Shown here piece by piece: positions 24,361-32,967 of a stretch of 41,598 nt of DNA. The DNA comes from Chloroflexota bacterium (lineage in GTDB: Bacteria > Chloroflexota > JAHJIN01), in assembly GCA_018823415.1 (NCBI GenBank), contig JAHJIN010000354.1, positions 1 through 41,598 of the forward strand, given 5' to 3'. The notes under the pieces were generated by a model that did no database searches, was not told the origin of the DNA, and worked only from the letters and a program-made list of their open reading frames with translations. Within the stretch, counting starts at the first letter, position 1, and each line of letters opens with the position of its first letter. A program made the position numbers and the translations under genes.

Positions 24361-25500
24361 CTATGTACCCATCGTGTGCTGATAGACTGCCAGCGTCTCG
24401 GCAGCGGCCCGGTCCCACGAGAACTGCCTGGCCTGGGCCAGCCCGGCGGCCCGCATCGTGTCGCGGAGGCCGGCATCGTCCCACACGGCGGCGATGGCCC
24501 GGGCCATGTCGTCCGGGTCCGCCGGGTCGAAATAGCGCGCTGCGTCGCCGCCCACCTCTGGCAGGCTGGAGGTGTTGGAGCAGACCACCGGCGCGCCGCA
24601 GGCCATCGCTTCCAGCACTGGCAGTCCAAAGCCCTCGTACAGCGACGGTTGGACGCACAGCACGGCCCCGGCATAAACAGCCGGCAGATCCTCGTCGGGC
24701 ACAAACCCGGGCCGGATGACCGCATCGGCCACGTCGGGCCGGGCCAGCCGCGCCAGCGTTTCGTCATAGAGCCAGCCCGGCGCGCCCACCACCACCAGGC
24801 GCAGGTCAGTGCCCCCCGCACTTGGCGGGGCCCCGGCCCGAAGCCGGGCCACGGCATCGGCCAGGCGTATCAGGTTCTTGCGCGGCTCGATGGTGCCCAC
24901 GGTGACGGCATAGCGCGCCGGCAGGCCATAGCGCGCCCGGACCTCGTCCACCAGCCCCGGTGGGACCGGCTGGAACCCGGGCGCGGCTGCTTCGGGCACC
25001 ACCGTGACCTTGGACTCGGGCACGCCATACAGCCGCACCAGATCGCGTCTGGTGCACTCGGAAATGGCAATGATGTGCGTGGCCCGGCGGCAAAACAAGG
25101 GCATGGCCGCGTCCAGGAACCAGCGGTTCAGGCGCTTGTGATGGTGGGGAAACAGGTGCCAGATGAGGTCATGGACGGTGAGGACCGTGGGGACGCGGCG
25201 CAGGGGCAGCAGCAGGTGTTCCGTGGCGTGAAACAGCGTCGCGCCGGGGACCAGCCGCCCGTAATCCAGACGCGCCAACTGGCCCAGCCACACGGCCATG
25301 CGCCAGGGCTTGTAACCGGCGCGCACGGTGCGCGTGGGCTGGTCTTCCAGGCCGGCCAGGGGCCGGGTGCCGGCATCCTGGTTATAGAACAGGGCCAGTT
25401 GGGCCGGGTCGCGGGCGGCCAGCGCCCGGGCCAGGCTCGCGGCATAGCGGCCCAGGCCGGCCCGGCCATGCACGGCCGCCGATACGTCAAGATAGATCAT
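24361..25500 (-). CDS. GT4-type glycosyltransferase (GT-B fold)
   Basis: 379 aa. The C-terminal half shows [29 protein letters not shown] and [18 protein letters not shown], the donor-binding E-x7-E motif of GT4 retaining enzymes such as mannosyl- and rhamnosyltransferases. The N-terminal half has [20 protein letters not shown], common in WcaI/mtfB-like enzymes. It transfers a nucleotide-activated sugar to an unknown acceptor. The gene starts inside the last 14 bases of the upstream unknown gene, so the two are translationally coupled. Confidence 0.92.
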   Translation of the reverse strand: MIYLDVSAAVHGRAGLGRYAASLARALAARDPAQLALFYNQDAGTRPLAGLEDQPTRTVRAGYKPWRMAVWLGQLARLDYGRLVPGATLFHATEHLLLPLRRVPTVLTVHDLIWHLFPHHHKRLNRWFLDAAMPLFCRRATHIIAISECTRRDLVRLYGVPESKVTVVPEAAAPGFQPVPPGLVDEVRARYGLPARYAVTVGTIEPRKNLIRLADAVARLRAGAPPSAGGTDLRLVVVGAPGWLYDETLARLARPDVADAVIRPGFVPDEDLPAVYAGAVLCVQPSLYEGFGLPVLEAMACGAPVVCSNTSSLPEVGGDAARYFDPADPDDMARAIAAVWDDAGLRDTMRAAGLAQARQFSWDRAAAETLAVYQHTMGT

Positions 25501-26773
25501 CGGCGGCCTCGCCCGCCGAGTCCAGGGACTCGCGGGCCATTTGCCAGAGCTGGCTTTTCTGCAAGCGTTCGAGGAAGCGCCGCCATTCCGGGCTGAGTTC
25601 GTCCATATCGAAACGTTGTGAGGTCAAATTCACCAGGTATAGCATTGTGAGCGCTGGTTTCTGCGAGGGGGGCTTTTCCTCTTGCAGGGACACGAGCGCG
25701 CCCAGTAGGTATGGCGCTAGCGCGCGTTGGTCTTTGTTCTTGCTTTCCAGGGCATGCTGCACCTCGATTCGTAGTTGTTCGGTGATCTCGGCGAGACGTG
25801 CCGGCGATACGATCTCGTCCACAGTTTCCCGGATACACTGTACAAACTGTGTCATAGCCAACGTTGTGATGTGACGACCAGGGCTCCAGGACCGGCGCCA
25901 ATGGCGTTCTTCCATCTTGTGCATAGTCAAGGCGATTTCGTCAGGAGTGAAAAAGGTCGGCGCGCCCAGTGCACCCCGGGCCATTAGCAACTGGAATTCC
26001 TCGAGCAAGAGCCTCTTTTGCCGCTGCCAAGCCCCGGCCAGCGCCGCATCGGTTTCCACAAGCCCGGCAAACTGGTCGGGTGTGGTGATTCGATCCAGTG
26101 CTGCGGTGAAGATGGCCCGATCTGCCTCGCCGCGCCTGGCGCACCACATCTCGTAGAGCAGATCGTCCACCAGATCCTGCGCATCAGCCAACTCGATCAT
26201 GGCCTGGTCAAACGAATCCTCATAGACCATCGTGAACAGGCCATACAAGCCCAGTGGCGGCGCATTCTTGAGCGGTGGTCTCGCCTGCTTATTGCCAAGC
26301 AGTGCGTTAACCCAGATGATGACCTCGATCTTTTTGGCGTCGTGGCCGGCCAGCAATCTGCTGGTGCACTGATCCAGCCGCTGCTGCAACTGGCGACGGA
26401 ACTCGGGCGTGTCCAGGTCTTGAAGCGCCGCGATCCGATAGTCGTCGTAAATGGTAGCCAACTCCTGACCACCCCGGCGCATGGCGCGTGTCAAGCGGCC
26501 GCGGAACCGTGAAAAGTGCCGAGTCGCGGCCTCTAGTGTTGGCCGGGACGGAAAATACATGTCGATGAACTCGGGCTCCTGGCGCAGGATGTCACTGCCG
26601 ATCATGAGGTCGACAAACTTGTCCTCGGTAAAGCCCGAGCCGGCGGTCATCCGGGCCATTACGGCTCGGGCGGTGGATGATATCCCGCCGCCAGCCGTGG
26701 GGACAAGCTGCGCTTGCTTGTGCTTCAACCGCTGCTGTCTTTTGCTACGGCCTTGCCGTTTCTTACTGGTCAT
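25487..26773 (-). CDS. Conserved-looking helical protein of unknown function
   Basis: 428 aa; I do not recognise a family. The N-terminus is strongly basic (SKKRQGRSKRQQRLKHKQAQ), suggesting nucleic acid or membrane-surface contact. The rest is helical with no signal peptide, membrane segment, or Cys/His metal motif. An internal stretch (RHITTLAMTQFVQCIRETVDEI) could form a helix bundle. Its ATG (26773) overlaps the thioesterase stop by 4 bases, and its end overlaps the glycosyltransferase start. Coding status is supported by the tight overlaps and by GGG-type site GAGGG upstream of the ATG. Confidence 0.8.
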   Translation of the reverse strand: MTSKKRQGRSKRQQRLKHKQAQLVPTAGGGISSTARAVMARMTAGSGFTEDKFVDLMIGSDILRQEPEFIDMYFPSRPTLEAATRHFSRFRGRLTRAMRRGGQELATIYDDYRIAALQDLDTPEFRRQLQQRLDQCTSRLLAGHDAKKIEVIIWVNALLGNKQARPPLKNAPPLGLYGLFTMVYEDSFDQAMIELADAQDLVDDLLYEMWCARRGEADRAIFTAALDRITTPDQFAGLVETDAALAGAWQRQKRLLLEEFQLLMARGALGAPTFFTPDEIALTMHKMEERHWRRSWSPGRHITTLAMTQFVQCIRETVDEIVSPARLAEITEQLRIEVQHALESKNKDQRALAPYLLGALVSLQEEKPPSQKPALTMLYLVNLTSQRFDMDELSPEWRRFLERLQKSQLWQMARESLDSAGEAADDLS

Positions 26774-27552
26774 TGTCGATCCCTCACATTCGTATCGACG
26801 TAATCGCACGTGAGCACCTCGCCGCCCTCTGCGGACGGACGGATTACCTGGGCCAGCCAGGTGAAGCGGTCGCCGGCGCGCGAGTAGGGCCGGGCCGTCA
26901 CGGTCAGCGTATCACTGGGCAGGGCCGGGCGCAGATATTCGATCTCGTGGCGGGTGATGGGCACGGTCGCATCGCCCAGGGCGTGCCACACGGCCTCCTC
27001 AAACCAACTGGTATAGACGGCATTGTTCACATGAGCGGCCGAATCGGTCTCGCGCTGGCGCACGGTCCAGGGGATGGCCGTGATCGGGGCATCGGGGTAG
27101 GCGTTCGGCTCGTCGGCGCGCGAGACGGGTTCCACGGCGAACTGGCTGTTGGGACTAAACTGGCCCAGGAGGTCCGGCGAAAAGCGCTTGGGCCAGAGCG
27201 TATGCACATCCAGATAGACCCAGTCGGCCTGGGCACGTACCACCACGTCGCCAGAGGGTACATGGGTCAGCACGTACTCGCGGTGCGAGCGAAACTTGCG
27301 CATGTCGCTGATCCAACTGCGGCCCTCCAGCTCGTCCAGGTAGACCGCCGGCCGGCCATACTCGATGATAAACTGGCGGATGAACCACAATGTCCCCAGT
27401 TCTTCGTAGCGCTTGACGCCAAAGCCGAGGTCGGCCGAGGCCTCGAAGGAGAGCTGGTGCAGGTATTGCTGGTAGACCTCGTGATGGGCGTGGCCGGTGG
27501 CGCCCAGCTCGTAATGGCGCACGCGAAAACGTGTGGTATAGACGCGAGTCAT
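26770..27552 (-). CDS. Acyl-ACP/acyl-CoA thioesterase (double hot-dog)
   Basis: 260 aa with two hot-dog units. The first starts VYTTRFRVRHYELGATGHAHHEVYQQYL and contains RPAVYLDELEGRSWI; the second contains RETDSAAHVNNAVYTSWFEEAVW, with the D-x4-HVNN-xY active-site motif of FatA/4-hydroxybenzoyl-CoA-like enzymes. It would release fatty acid from acyl-ACP or hydrolyse an acyl-CoA. It overlaps both neighbours by ATGA (upstream metallophosphoesterase, downstream unknown gene), which implies one transcript. The chain-length preference cannot be read. Confidence 0.9.
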   Translation of the reverse strand: MTRVYTTRFRVRHYELGATGHAHHEVYQQYLHQLSFEASADLGFGVKRYEELGTLWFIRQFIIEYGRPAVYLDELEGRSWISDMRKFRSHREYVLTHVPSGDVVVRAQADWVYLDVHTLWPKRFSPDLLGQFSPNSQFAVEPVSRADEPNAYPDAPITAIPWTVRQRETDSAAHVNNAVYTSWFEEAVWHALGDATVPITRHEIEYLRPALPSDTLTVTARPYSRAGDRFTWLAQVIRPSAEGGEVLTCDYVDTNVRDRQ

Positions 27553-28745
27553 GACGCAGTTCCTTTCACATCAATGCAGACGATCTCGGGGGGACTCAGG
27601 AAACGGGCCCGGGGCGCGGCCATCCCTTCCATGCCCAGTCCCCGGCTCACGTATAGCGTGGTCCGGTCCTGCCGGTACAGGCCCATCTCGTAGCGCTTCC
27701 AATGGCGCGATGAGGTGAGCACGGCGCCAAACAACGGCAGACGAATCTGACCCCCGTGAGTGTGACCGGCCAGGTACAGGTCGATACCTTCAGCGGCGGC
27801 TTCGGGCATGAGGTCTGGCAGATGATACAGCAGCAGCACCAGCCCCGGCCGACCTTCTGCCAGTGCGCGGGCCACCGTCTGCTGAAAGCGGGCCTGATCA
27901 TCGTCCAGGGTCATCCCGGCCCCCACCCCGACGATGACCAGGGTGGTTCCGTCGTCCAGCGCAAGGCTCACATGCTCGTCGCGTAACAATCGGATCGGCA
28001 GCCCGTCAAATAGCGGCCCCATCAGATGGTCCGGGTCTACCGGCGGCGTGCCTTGCACTGCATAGATGCCGTATCGCGCCTGAAGCTGTCCGGCCCAGGC
28101 GCGAAAATGCTCCATGGCCGTGGGCTCGCCCACGTAGGACAGGTTGATGAAATCCCCGGTGAGGAGGATCAGGTCCGGGGCCAGGTCTCTGACGCGCTCC
28201 AGCACCGCCCGGTCGCGGGCCGTCATGCGTTCCATGTGTATGTCAGCAAGCTGCACCAGGCGCAGGCCGGCGCCGGCGGGCAGCCGGTCCGTCTCCCACG
28301 TCAGGTGCGTCACGCCCAGGCGAAATGGCTCGACCCAGGTGGCATACCCGGCCACAAGCGAGATGGCGCTGTTCAGGACCACGCCCAGCAGCAGGCCCGG
28401 CCCGGCGAACGCGCCGAGCACGGCGTCCAGCCCCCAGCGAACCAGGCTCAGGGCCAGGAGTGGTGGCGCCGGCGGTCCATAGCTCTTGCCCCATCGCGGC
28501 AGCCCGGCCAGCATGACCCAATCGAACAGAGCCACGGCCAGGTAGAAAGCTGCACTGCATAGCGCCAGGATCGCGTCAGCCGTTAGCCAATGCCACCAGA
28601 GCCCCTGGGCCAGCGCACCGCCAACCAAGGCCAGCAGCACCAGGACCGTGGGCACGCGCGCGAGCTGGTGCGAGAGGAGCAACGCGCGGTGCAAGGGGTT
28701 GTCCTGTCGGTGGCTGAACAGGCCGGTTCGAGATTGGGTAGACAT
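27549..28745 (-). CDS. Membrane metallophosphoesterase (YkuE-like) with altered GNHD motif
   Basis: 398 aa. The N-terminal ~140 residues hold about four membrane helices, followed by a calcineurin-like phosphoesterase: QLADIHMERM (D168, H170), LLTGDFINLS (D198, N201), and later LYHLPD and AGHTHGGQ. The usual GNHD between the second and third motifs reads GTPP (near 232-235), so the Asn and His normally lining the two-metal site are missing. No frameshift restores it. Relatives act on UDP-diacylglucosamine or phospholipid-like substrates; here activity may be changed or lost. First gene of the operon that ends with the PHP gene. The mRNA may be leaderless (promoter at 28753-28780). Confidence 0.85.
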   Translation of the reverse strand: MSTQSRTGLFSHRQDNPLHRALLLSHQLARVPTVLVLLALVGGALAQGLWWHWLTADAILALCSAAFYLAVALFDWVMLAGLPRWGKSYGPPAPPLLALSLVRWGLDAVLGAFAGPGLLLGVVLNSAISLVAGYATWVEPFRLGVTHLTWETDRLPAGAGLRLVQLADIHMERMTARDRAVLERVRDLAPDLILLTGDFINLSYVGEPTAMEHFRAWAGQLQARYGIYAVQGTPPVDPDHLMGPLFDGLPIRLLRDEHVSLALDDGTTLVIVGVGAGMTLDDDQARFQQTVARALAEGRPGLVLLLYHLPDLMPEAAAEGIDLYLAGHTHGGQIRLPLFGAVLTSSRHWKRYEMGLYRQDRTTLYVSRGLGMEGMAAPRARFLSPPEIVCIDVKGTAS

Positions 28746-28752
28746 GGCCGTT

Positions 28753-28780
28753 ATTATACCACGTCTATTGGATGTCGCAA
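28753..28780 (-). promoter_or_regulatory. Promoter of the metallophosphoesterase operon, predicted leaderless
   Basis: Minus strand TTGCGA (28780-28775), 16 bp, perfect TATAAT (28758-28753) with CGTGG before it. The -10 ends 7 bp before the ATG at 28745, so transcription should start at or next to the start codon. No ribosome binding site is possible in that space. Confidence 0.65.
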
Positions 28781-28804
28781 CTTGTGTGCCGGGTTGACGT
28801 CATG

Positions 28805-28833
28805 AAAAAGCACCCAGGGGAAAGCCCTGGGTG
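28805..28833 (-). terminator. Intrinsic terminator of the ABC operon, cut off from it by an IS
   Basis: Minus-strand stem CACCCAGGG (28833-28825) / CCCTGGGTG (28819-28811), 5-nt loop, then T5 (28809-28805). Without the insertion sequence it would lie about 36 nt after the permease stop codon. Confidence 0.85.
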
Positions 28834-28869
28834 TCTGGCGTCAGTCGTCCGCGGGGCGCGCATGTTCAC

Positions 28870-28874
28870 TTTAC
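28870..28874. repeat. Target-site duplication TTTAC, left copy
   Basis: TTTAC at 28870-28874 is repeated at 31039-31043, exactly flanking the two ends of the insertion sequence. Confidence 0.8.
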
Positions 28875-31038
28875 CATGTACTGTTTAGCGCGCCACTTTG
28901 GCGCTATCCATCTCCAAAAAGTCGCTTCCGCTTTTCCAGGTCCGTCAGCGGGTGAAGCGGCTCTTCCTGGGCAATACGGAACTGGACTACCAGGTCGTTC
29001 CCACAGGGGGCTGCGCCGAGCCAGGGCAACGCGGTGCGCTGGGCGTTCAAACGGTCCAGCAACGGCTGGAGTTCCGCGTGACCCGGGAAGGGGTCAAAGA
29101 TGACCTGGAGCTCATTACCAACCAGATACAAGGTGGCCGGGCGCCGGATGAATTTGCGCAGCAAAGTGCCGGCCCACATCCGCGTGTACTCGCCGCCCAG
29201 GGCCTGGGCGAACCGGCTCAGCAGGTTGAACACCAGGCACCGCAGCCAGGCGGCCAGGAAGAACGCGGTTTGGTCATATTCGACTGCCCGCTGCAGTTGG
29301 CCCTGGTCATCGCGGGTGGTGGTCAAACCATAGCCCGGCGGCACGATGTCCAGACACAGGTCGTGCTTGCCCACGCGGTGCCCGCATTCCTGGCCCCCAG
29401 TGGTCGCCGTATTCGTTGAGTAGGGCCCGGGCGTCAATGTCATAGTCATCGGTCAGGTAGACCACGGGCCAGCGCTCGGCGGGCTTGTGGCCCTCGGGAT
29501 CGTGCAGGACGACAGTGCGGAGGGTGACCGTATCGACTTTCTTGCGGTCTTCATAGACCGGCAGGGTCATCTCCGTATCGGCCAGACGGTAGGCGGGCTG
29601 CTCCGCAGCGGGCCAGTCGGCGTGCTTGTTGAAGACGAAGGGTTCAAGGTCAAAGTCATGGGCGGTCAGTTGCTCCCACTGGGCCACGTTCGTCGCGTAG
29701 CGCACGGCCGGGGTGTAGAAATGGACCCGCAGCTCATCCGCCAGGGTGCGAAAGATCTGCCCGCAGTAGCCGCCTTTGTCGAAGAACAAGCGTAGCCGGC
29801 CCGCCAACGCCCCGCGGTGCTGGAGCAACTCCTGGACGATGGGGGTAATACCCTGGCTCAGTTTCTTGGTGCCTTGATAGACCCGCAAGGCCAGCCAGCA
29901 GCGGGCGTCCAGGTCGAAGGCCAGGACCAGTTCTTCGGCTTTATCGCTTTGCGTGCGTCCGGTGTTGCCGATCTTGCCCTTGACCAGGTCCACCACCTGC
30001 GTGTAGCGCGGCAGATTGTCCACAGGACACTGCGTGTGCCCATCCAGACTGATGCGGCGGGTGCCTGGTCCTACGGCCTGCACCTCCTGCGCCGCGGTGG
30101 CTTGATAGAACTCCACGGCGGCGGGAGCTGGGACCGCTCGCTGCCAGTGCTGGAAGGTGCCGTGGGTCAGCGGGCGCGGCCGGCCCGTGAGCAAGGCGAA
30201 CCCGATGTCGCACACGTCATCCAGGTGCCAGGCCCGCCGGACCCCAAAGATGACGGCGAACAGGGCGGTCAGCAGCCACTGGGTGGCGCTGACGGCATAG
30301 CCCGGGGCCAGCGGCAGCAACTGGGCGAACCGCAGCCAACCGGTCTCCAGTAGCAGGATGGCGACGCGTAGCGTAAAGGCCCCACCGACCTGGGTCCGCC
30401 CCAACTGCGCCATGTTCGTCGCCGCCATCGCAGGTACGGTGTCTAACTGCTGGCCGAGGGCGGGTCGTTTGATCGCCCACCGCAAACGGAGGGTCTCGAT
30501 CATGGAAGCCGTGACTGCCCCTGCCTCGGGCGCTTGGACCTGACCGAGCTCCTGGTTCACGCGGGTGGACAGTGTCGCATCGTCGGGCACCGCCCGCTCG
30601 GCGATCACAGCGCGCAGGAGCACCTGGATGAAGGCGGTCTCGACGGCCGGTTGCGTGGTGACCACGGGTCGACCGGGAATCGGATGATCAAACAGCCCGG
30701 CCAGTCCTTCTGCGCGCACTCGTTGCTTGTAGGCCCGGACCGAGCGGGTTTGCGCGAAACCGGTCGCCAGGGCCAGGATGGCTTGCGGCGCGACGTCGGC
30801 CGCTTCCAAGATGATCAACGCCAAGCGCTGCCCCACCTCGGGATCGATATCGTCGGGCAGCCAAGAGAGCAGCGCGTTGAGCGCGTCCACCAGCGCCTGG
30901 TGTTCAGTTGATAAAGTGCAGTCGGATAACTTGATCGGTGCGGCCATCTCTACCCCCGCTAGCAAGATGCGGGGATAGTGTACCACAAAAAGCGGAAGAG
31001 ACTTATTGGACGCGGTTGGGACCGCTAAACACTACATG
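28875..31038. mobile_element. Insertion sequence, 2164 bp, with terminal inverted repeats
   Basis: The ends are CATGTACTGTTTAGCG (28875-28890) and, on the opposite strand, CATGTAGTGTTTAGCG (31038-31023), 15 of 16 identical. A second inner pair, CCAAAAAGTCGCTTCCGCTTTT (in parts: 28914-28935 versus 31009-30988), matches at 20 of 22 positions. The 5-bp duplication TTTAC flanks both ends. It encodes one minus-strand DDE transposase interrupted by a frameshift. Family looks like the IS4 superfamily; IS1634-type is a guess. Confidence 0.85.
28904..30947 (-). pseudogene. DDE transposase, frameshifted before the catalytic Glu
   Basis: The frame from ATG 30947 encodes about 530 aa: an N-terminal helix-turn-helix region (FAQTRSVRAYKQRVRAEG), then DDE motifs in RRISLDGHTQCP and LFFDKGGYCGQIF, up to ALLNEYGDHWG. 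At a run of five C (29394-29398 on the plus strand; G5 in the gene) the frame is lost and continues in the +1 frame as QECGHRVGKHDLCLDIVPPGYG and ~150 further residues to the stop at 28904. Removing one G restores YGDHW-GQEC, placing the family Y-x2-(R/H)-x-W-x2-E glutamate directly after the break. Either a mutation, an assembly indel in a homopolymer, or (less likely) programmed +1 shifting. Confidence 0.85.
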
Positions 31039-31043
31039 TTTAC
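31039..31043. repeat. Target-site duplication TTTAC, right copy
   Basis: Second copy of TTTAC, adjacent to the right IS end. The permease stop codon TAA (minus strand, 31042-31040) lies within it, so the insertion left the permease reading frame intact. Confidence 0.8.
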
Positions 31044-31855
31044 CGCATTCGCGTCGCCGCGAACAACTCCCGGGCCGTGGTCCCTTCTCGCCAGGCCAGC
31101 ACCCGGCTCTCTGCCACGCGCAGCACGGCATCCATGGCCAGCCCCAGTGCTCCCACGGCCATCATGCCGACCAGCACGTCGTCCACGCGGAACAAGCTCC
31201 GGGCGTCGATCATCATGTAGCCCAGACCCTGATGCACGGCCACCATCTCGGCGGCGATGACGCTCATCCAGGCCAGCCCCAGCCCCACCCGCACCTGGGC
31301 AAAGAGGGCGGGCATGAGCGCCGGCACTACCACGTGGCGCACCGCCTGCCATTGGTTGGCCCCCTCCGTCAGCGCTACCTCCACCAGTGACCGGTCCACC
31401 CCCCGCGTGGCGGCAGCCACGCCCACCAGCACGGCAAACACGGTGCCGATAAAGATGATGAATATGGCCGGCGGGTTCCCGATGCCAAACCACAGGATGG
31501 CCAACGGGATCCAGGCCGGCGGCGACAGGGGTCGCAAGAGCTGGAGCCCCAGGTCCACGAAATCTTCCACGGCCGGCCACAGCCCCAGCACGATGCCTAG
31601 CGGCATGGCCACGACGATAGCCAGGGAAAAGCCCAGCAGCACGCGCCACAGGCTGGCGGTCGCGTGCTGGACCAGAACGCCGGACAGCAGCAACTCGACT
31701 CCACGCGCTAGCACCCGGGACAATGGCGGCAGCAGTACCGGGTCGATGATGCCGGTCCGGGGCAACACCTCCCACAGCGCCGCCACCACCGCCAGTATGA
31801 CCAATCCCTTCAGACGTGAGGCGTAAAGCGTGAAACGTGAAACGTCATTCGTCAT
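31040..31855 (-). CDS. ABC transporter permease (SsuC/TauC-like)
   Basis: About 271 aa with five or six membrane helices (LVILAVVAALWEVLP, LLGFSLAIVVAMPLGIVLGL, AIFIIFIGTVFAVLVGV, and others). The EAA loop is VEVALTEGANQWQAVRHVVVPALMPALFAQVRVG, abbreviated here as EGA-x9-VVPALMP. It transports the ligand of the upstream binding lipoprotein, from a family covering sulfonates, nitrate and thiamine precursors. The first 14 codons overlap a heptamer tandem repeat, so the true start may be downstream (for example TTG 31804). No ATPase gene is adjacent. The stop codon lies in the IS target duplication. Confidence 0.88.
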   Translation of the reverse strand: MTNDVSRFTLYASRLKGLVILAVVAALWEVLPRTGIIDPVLLPPLSRVLARGVELLLSGVLVQHATASLWRVLLGFSLAIVVAMPLGIVLGLWPAVEDFVDLGLQLLRPLSPPAWIPLAILWFGIGNPPAIFIIFIGTVFAVLVGVAAATRGVDRSLVEVALTEGANQWQAVRHVVVPALMPALFAQVRVGLGLAWMSVIAAEMVAVHQGLGYMMIDARSLFRVDDVLVGMMAVGALGLAMDAVLRVAESRVLAWREGTTARELFAATRMR

Positions 31856-31856
31856 T
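31815..31856 (+). repeat. Six-unit heptamer tandem repeat overlapping the permease start
   Basis: Units CGTGAGG, CGTAAAG, CGTGAAA, CGTGAAA, CGTCATT, CGTCATT run end to end at a strict 7-nt period. All begin CGT. Short heptamer arrays of this kind occur in some Chloroflexota and cyanobacteria, from memory. Confidence 0.8.
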
Positions 31857-31867
31857 TGGTGGGTTCA

Positions 31868-32842
31868 CTACTTGGCCTTGGCTCGCTGCAAATAGCTCGT
31901 GTCAACCAATTCCTCTGCCGTCGGCACCCGGTCGATGAGGCCATACTGGTACATCAGTTGCGCCATGCGCACGATCTCGTCCGGCGTGAGATCATAGTCG
32001 ATGTGCATCTTGTCTGTCGCCAGCGATGCTTCTACCGTCGGCACCTGGAACGACCCGCCCATATACTCCACAATAATCTCGGCCGTGTCGTGCGGATGAG
32101 CGTTGGCCCAATCCACGGCATGCACGTGGACGCGCAGGGCCTTTTCCACGGCGCCCGGGTGCGCCTTGGCATAGTCATCCCGGCAAAAGACTACGCAGCA
32201 GGGATGGTCCGGCCAGTATGCCGTGTAATAGAGCATGATCCGGCCCCAGCCGGCGCTCTCGGCCTCGGTCATGAATGGCTCCGTGTTGGAGCTGGCATCC
32301 ACCTGGCCGGTCTTGAGGGCGCTAATCATGTCGCCCAGCTTGCTGAAATAAACCAGCGTCACGTCCTGCTCCGGGTCCAGCCCGGCGTCCGCCAGGGCTG
32401 CCCGCAGTGGCACGTCGAGAATCGAGCCGCGGATGGTGGCAATCTTTTTGCCACGCAGGTCGGCCAGCGTGGCGATACCGCTGTCGGCGTGGACCAAGAG
32501 CCCATCGCTGCCCCGGCCGGTCATGGCGACGATCTTGATCTGGGTGCCCTGGGCAATGGCGGCGATGGCCGTGGTCACCGGGGCGGCCCCCATCTGCAAA
32601 TCGCCGCGCTGGATAGCCTCAATGATCTCGGTGTTGGACGGGATGAGTTGCACCGTGGCATCCAGGCTCTCGGCAGCGTAGAGTTGCTGCTTGTCGGCGA
32701 TGTAGAACGGCACGTGGTCGTTGGCCGTGCGCACGCCAATGTGCAGCGTGGGCGATGCGGCCGGCTGGCCCGGGATGCAGGCCGCCAGCACGAGGATGAG
32801 AACCGAGCCCACTGCGAGTCCGATCGTGTCCCATTTGTTCAT
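31868..32842 (-). CDS. ABC substrate-binding lipoprotein (SsuA/NMT1-like)
   Basis: 324 aa. A lipobox follows the signal peptide (LILVLAACIPG; the Cys is the lipid site). The NMT1/SsuA pattern follows: HIGVRTANDHVPFYIADKQQL, AIQRGDLQMGAAPVTTAIAA, LADLRGKKIATIRGS, and GQVDASSNTEPF. Ligands of the family include aliphatic sulfonates, nitrate/bicarbonate and thiamine pyrimidine precursors; the residues visible do not decide. ATG 32842 has AGGAGG 8 nt upstream. The permease start is 12 nt after its stop. A strong promoter and terminator lie in its leader. Confidence 0.9.
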   Translation of the reverse strand: MNKWDTIGLAVGSVLILVLAACIPGQPAASPTLHIGVRTANDHVPFYIADKQQLYAAESLDATVQLIPSNTEIIEAIQRGDLQMGAAPVTTAIAAIAQGTQIKIVAMTGRGSDGLLVHADSGIATLADLRGKKIATIRGSILDVPLRAALADAGLDPEQDVTLVYFSKLGDMISALKTGQVDASSNTEPFMTEAESAGWGRIMLYYTAYWPDHPCCVVFCRDDYAKAHPGAVEKALRVHVHAVDWANAHPHDTAEIIVEYMGGSFQVPTVEASLATDKMHIDYDLTPDEIVRMAQLMYQYGLIDRVPTAEELVDTSYLQRAKAK

Positions 32843-32904
32843 GACGTTTTCCTCCTGGCTGACCGCCGACGGCGCCCGATAGGGGCCGCCGACCGCCAGC
32901 ATGC

Positions 32905-32937
32905 AAAAAGGCACCCAACCACATACGGCTGGGTGCC
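32905..32937 (-). terminator. Terminator hairpin inside the binding-protein leader (possible attenuator)
   Basis: Minus-strand stem GGCACCCA (32937-32930) / TGGGTGCC (32917-32910), 12-nt loop, then T5. It lies about 24 nt after the expected start of the promoter at 32968-32996 and 63 bp before the gene. It also sits 65 bp after the GT-C gene stop, where it could end that transcript. Confidence 0.75.
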
Positions 32938-32967
32938 CCCAACGGGCTAGAACATGCCTCGGTTGGG

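Noticed and set aside
24319-24658. Upstream extension of the PHP gene to a 387-codon frame
   Set aside because: The extra codons are antisense-frame sequence of the glycosyltransferase gene, and TTG 24319 has a good ribosome binding site.
29390-29402. Programmed frameshift producing a full transposase
   Set aside because: The shift needed is +1, which is rare among insertion sequences, and no stimulatory structure was seen; recorded as frameshifted instead, although a real or assembly indel in the G5 run cannot be told apart.
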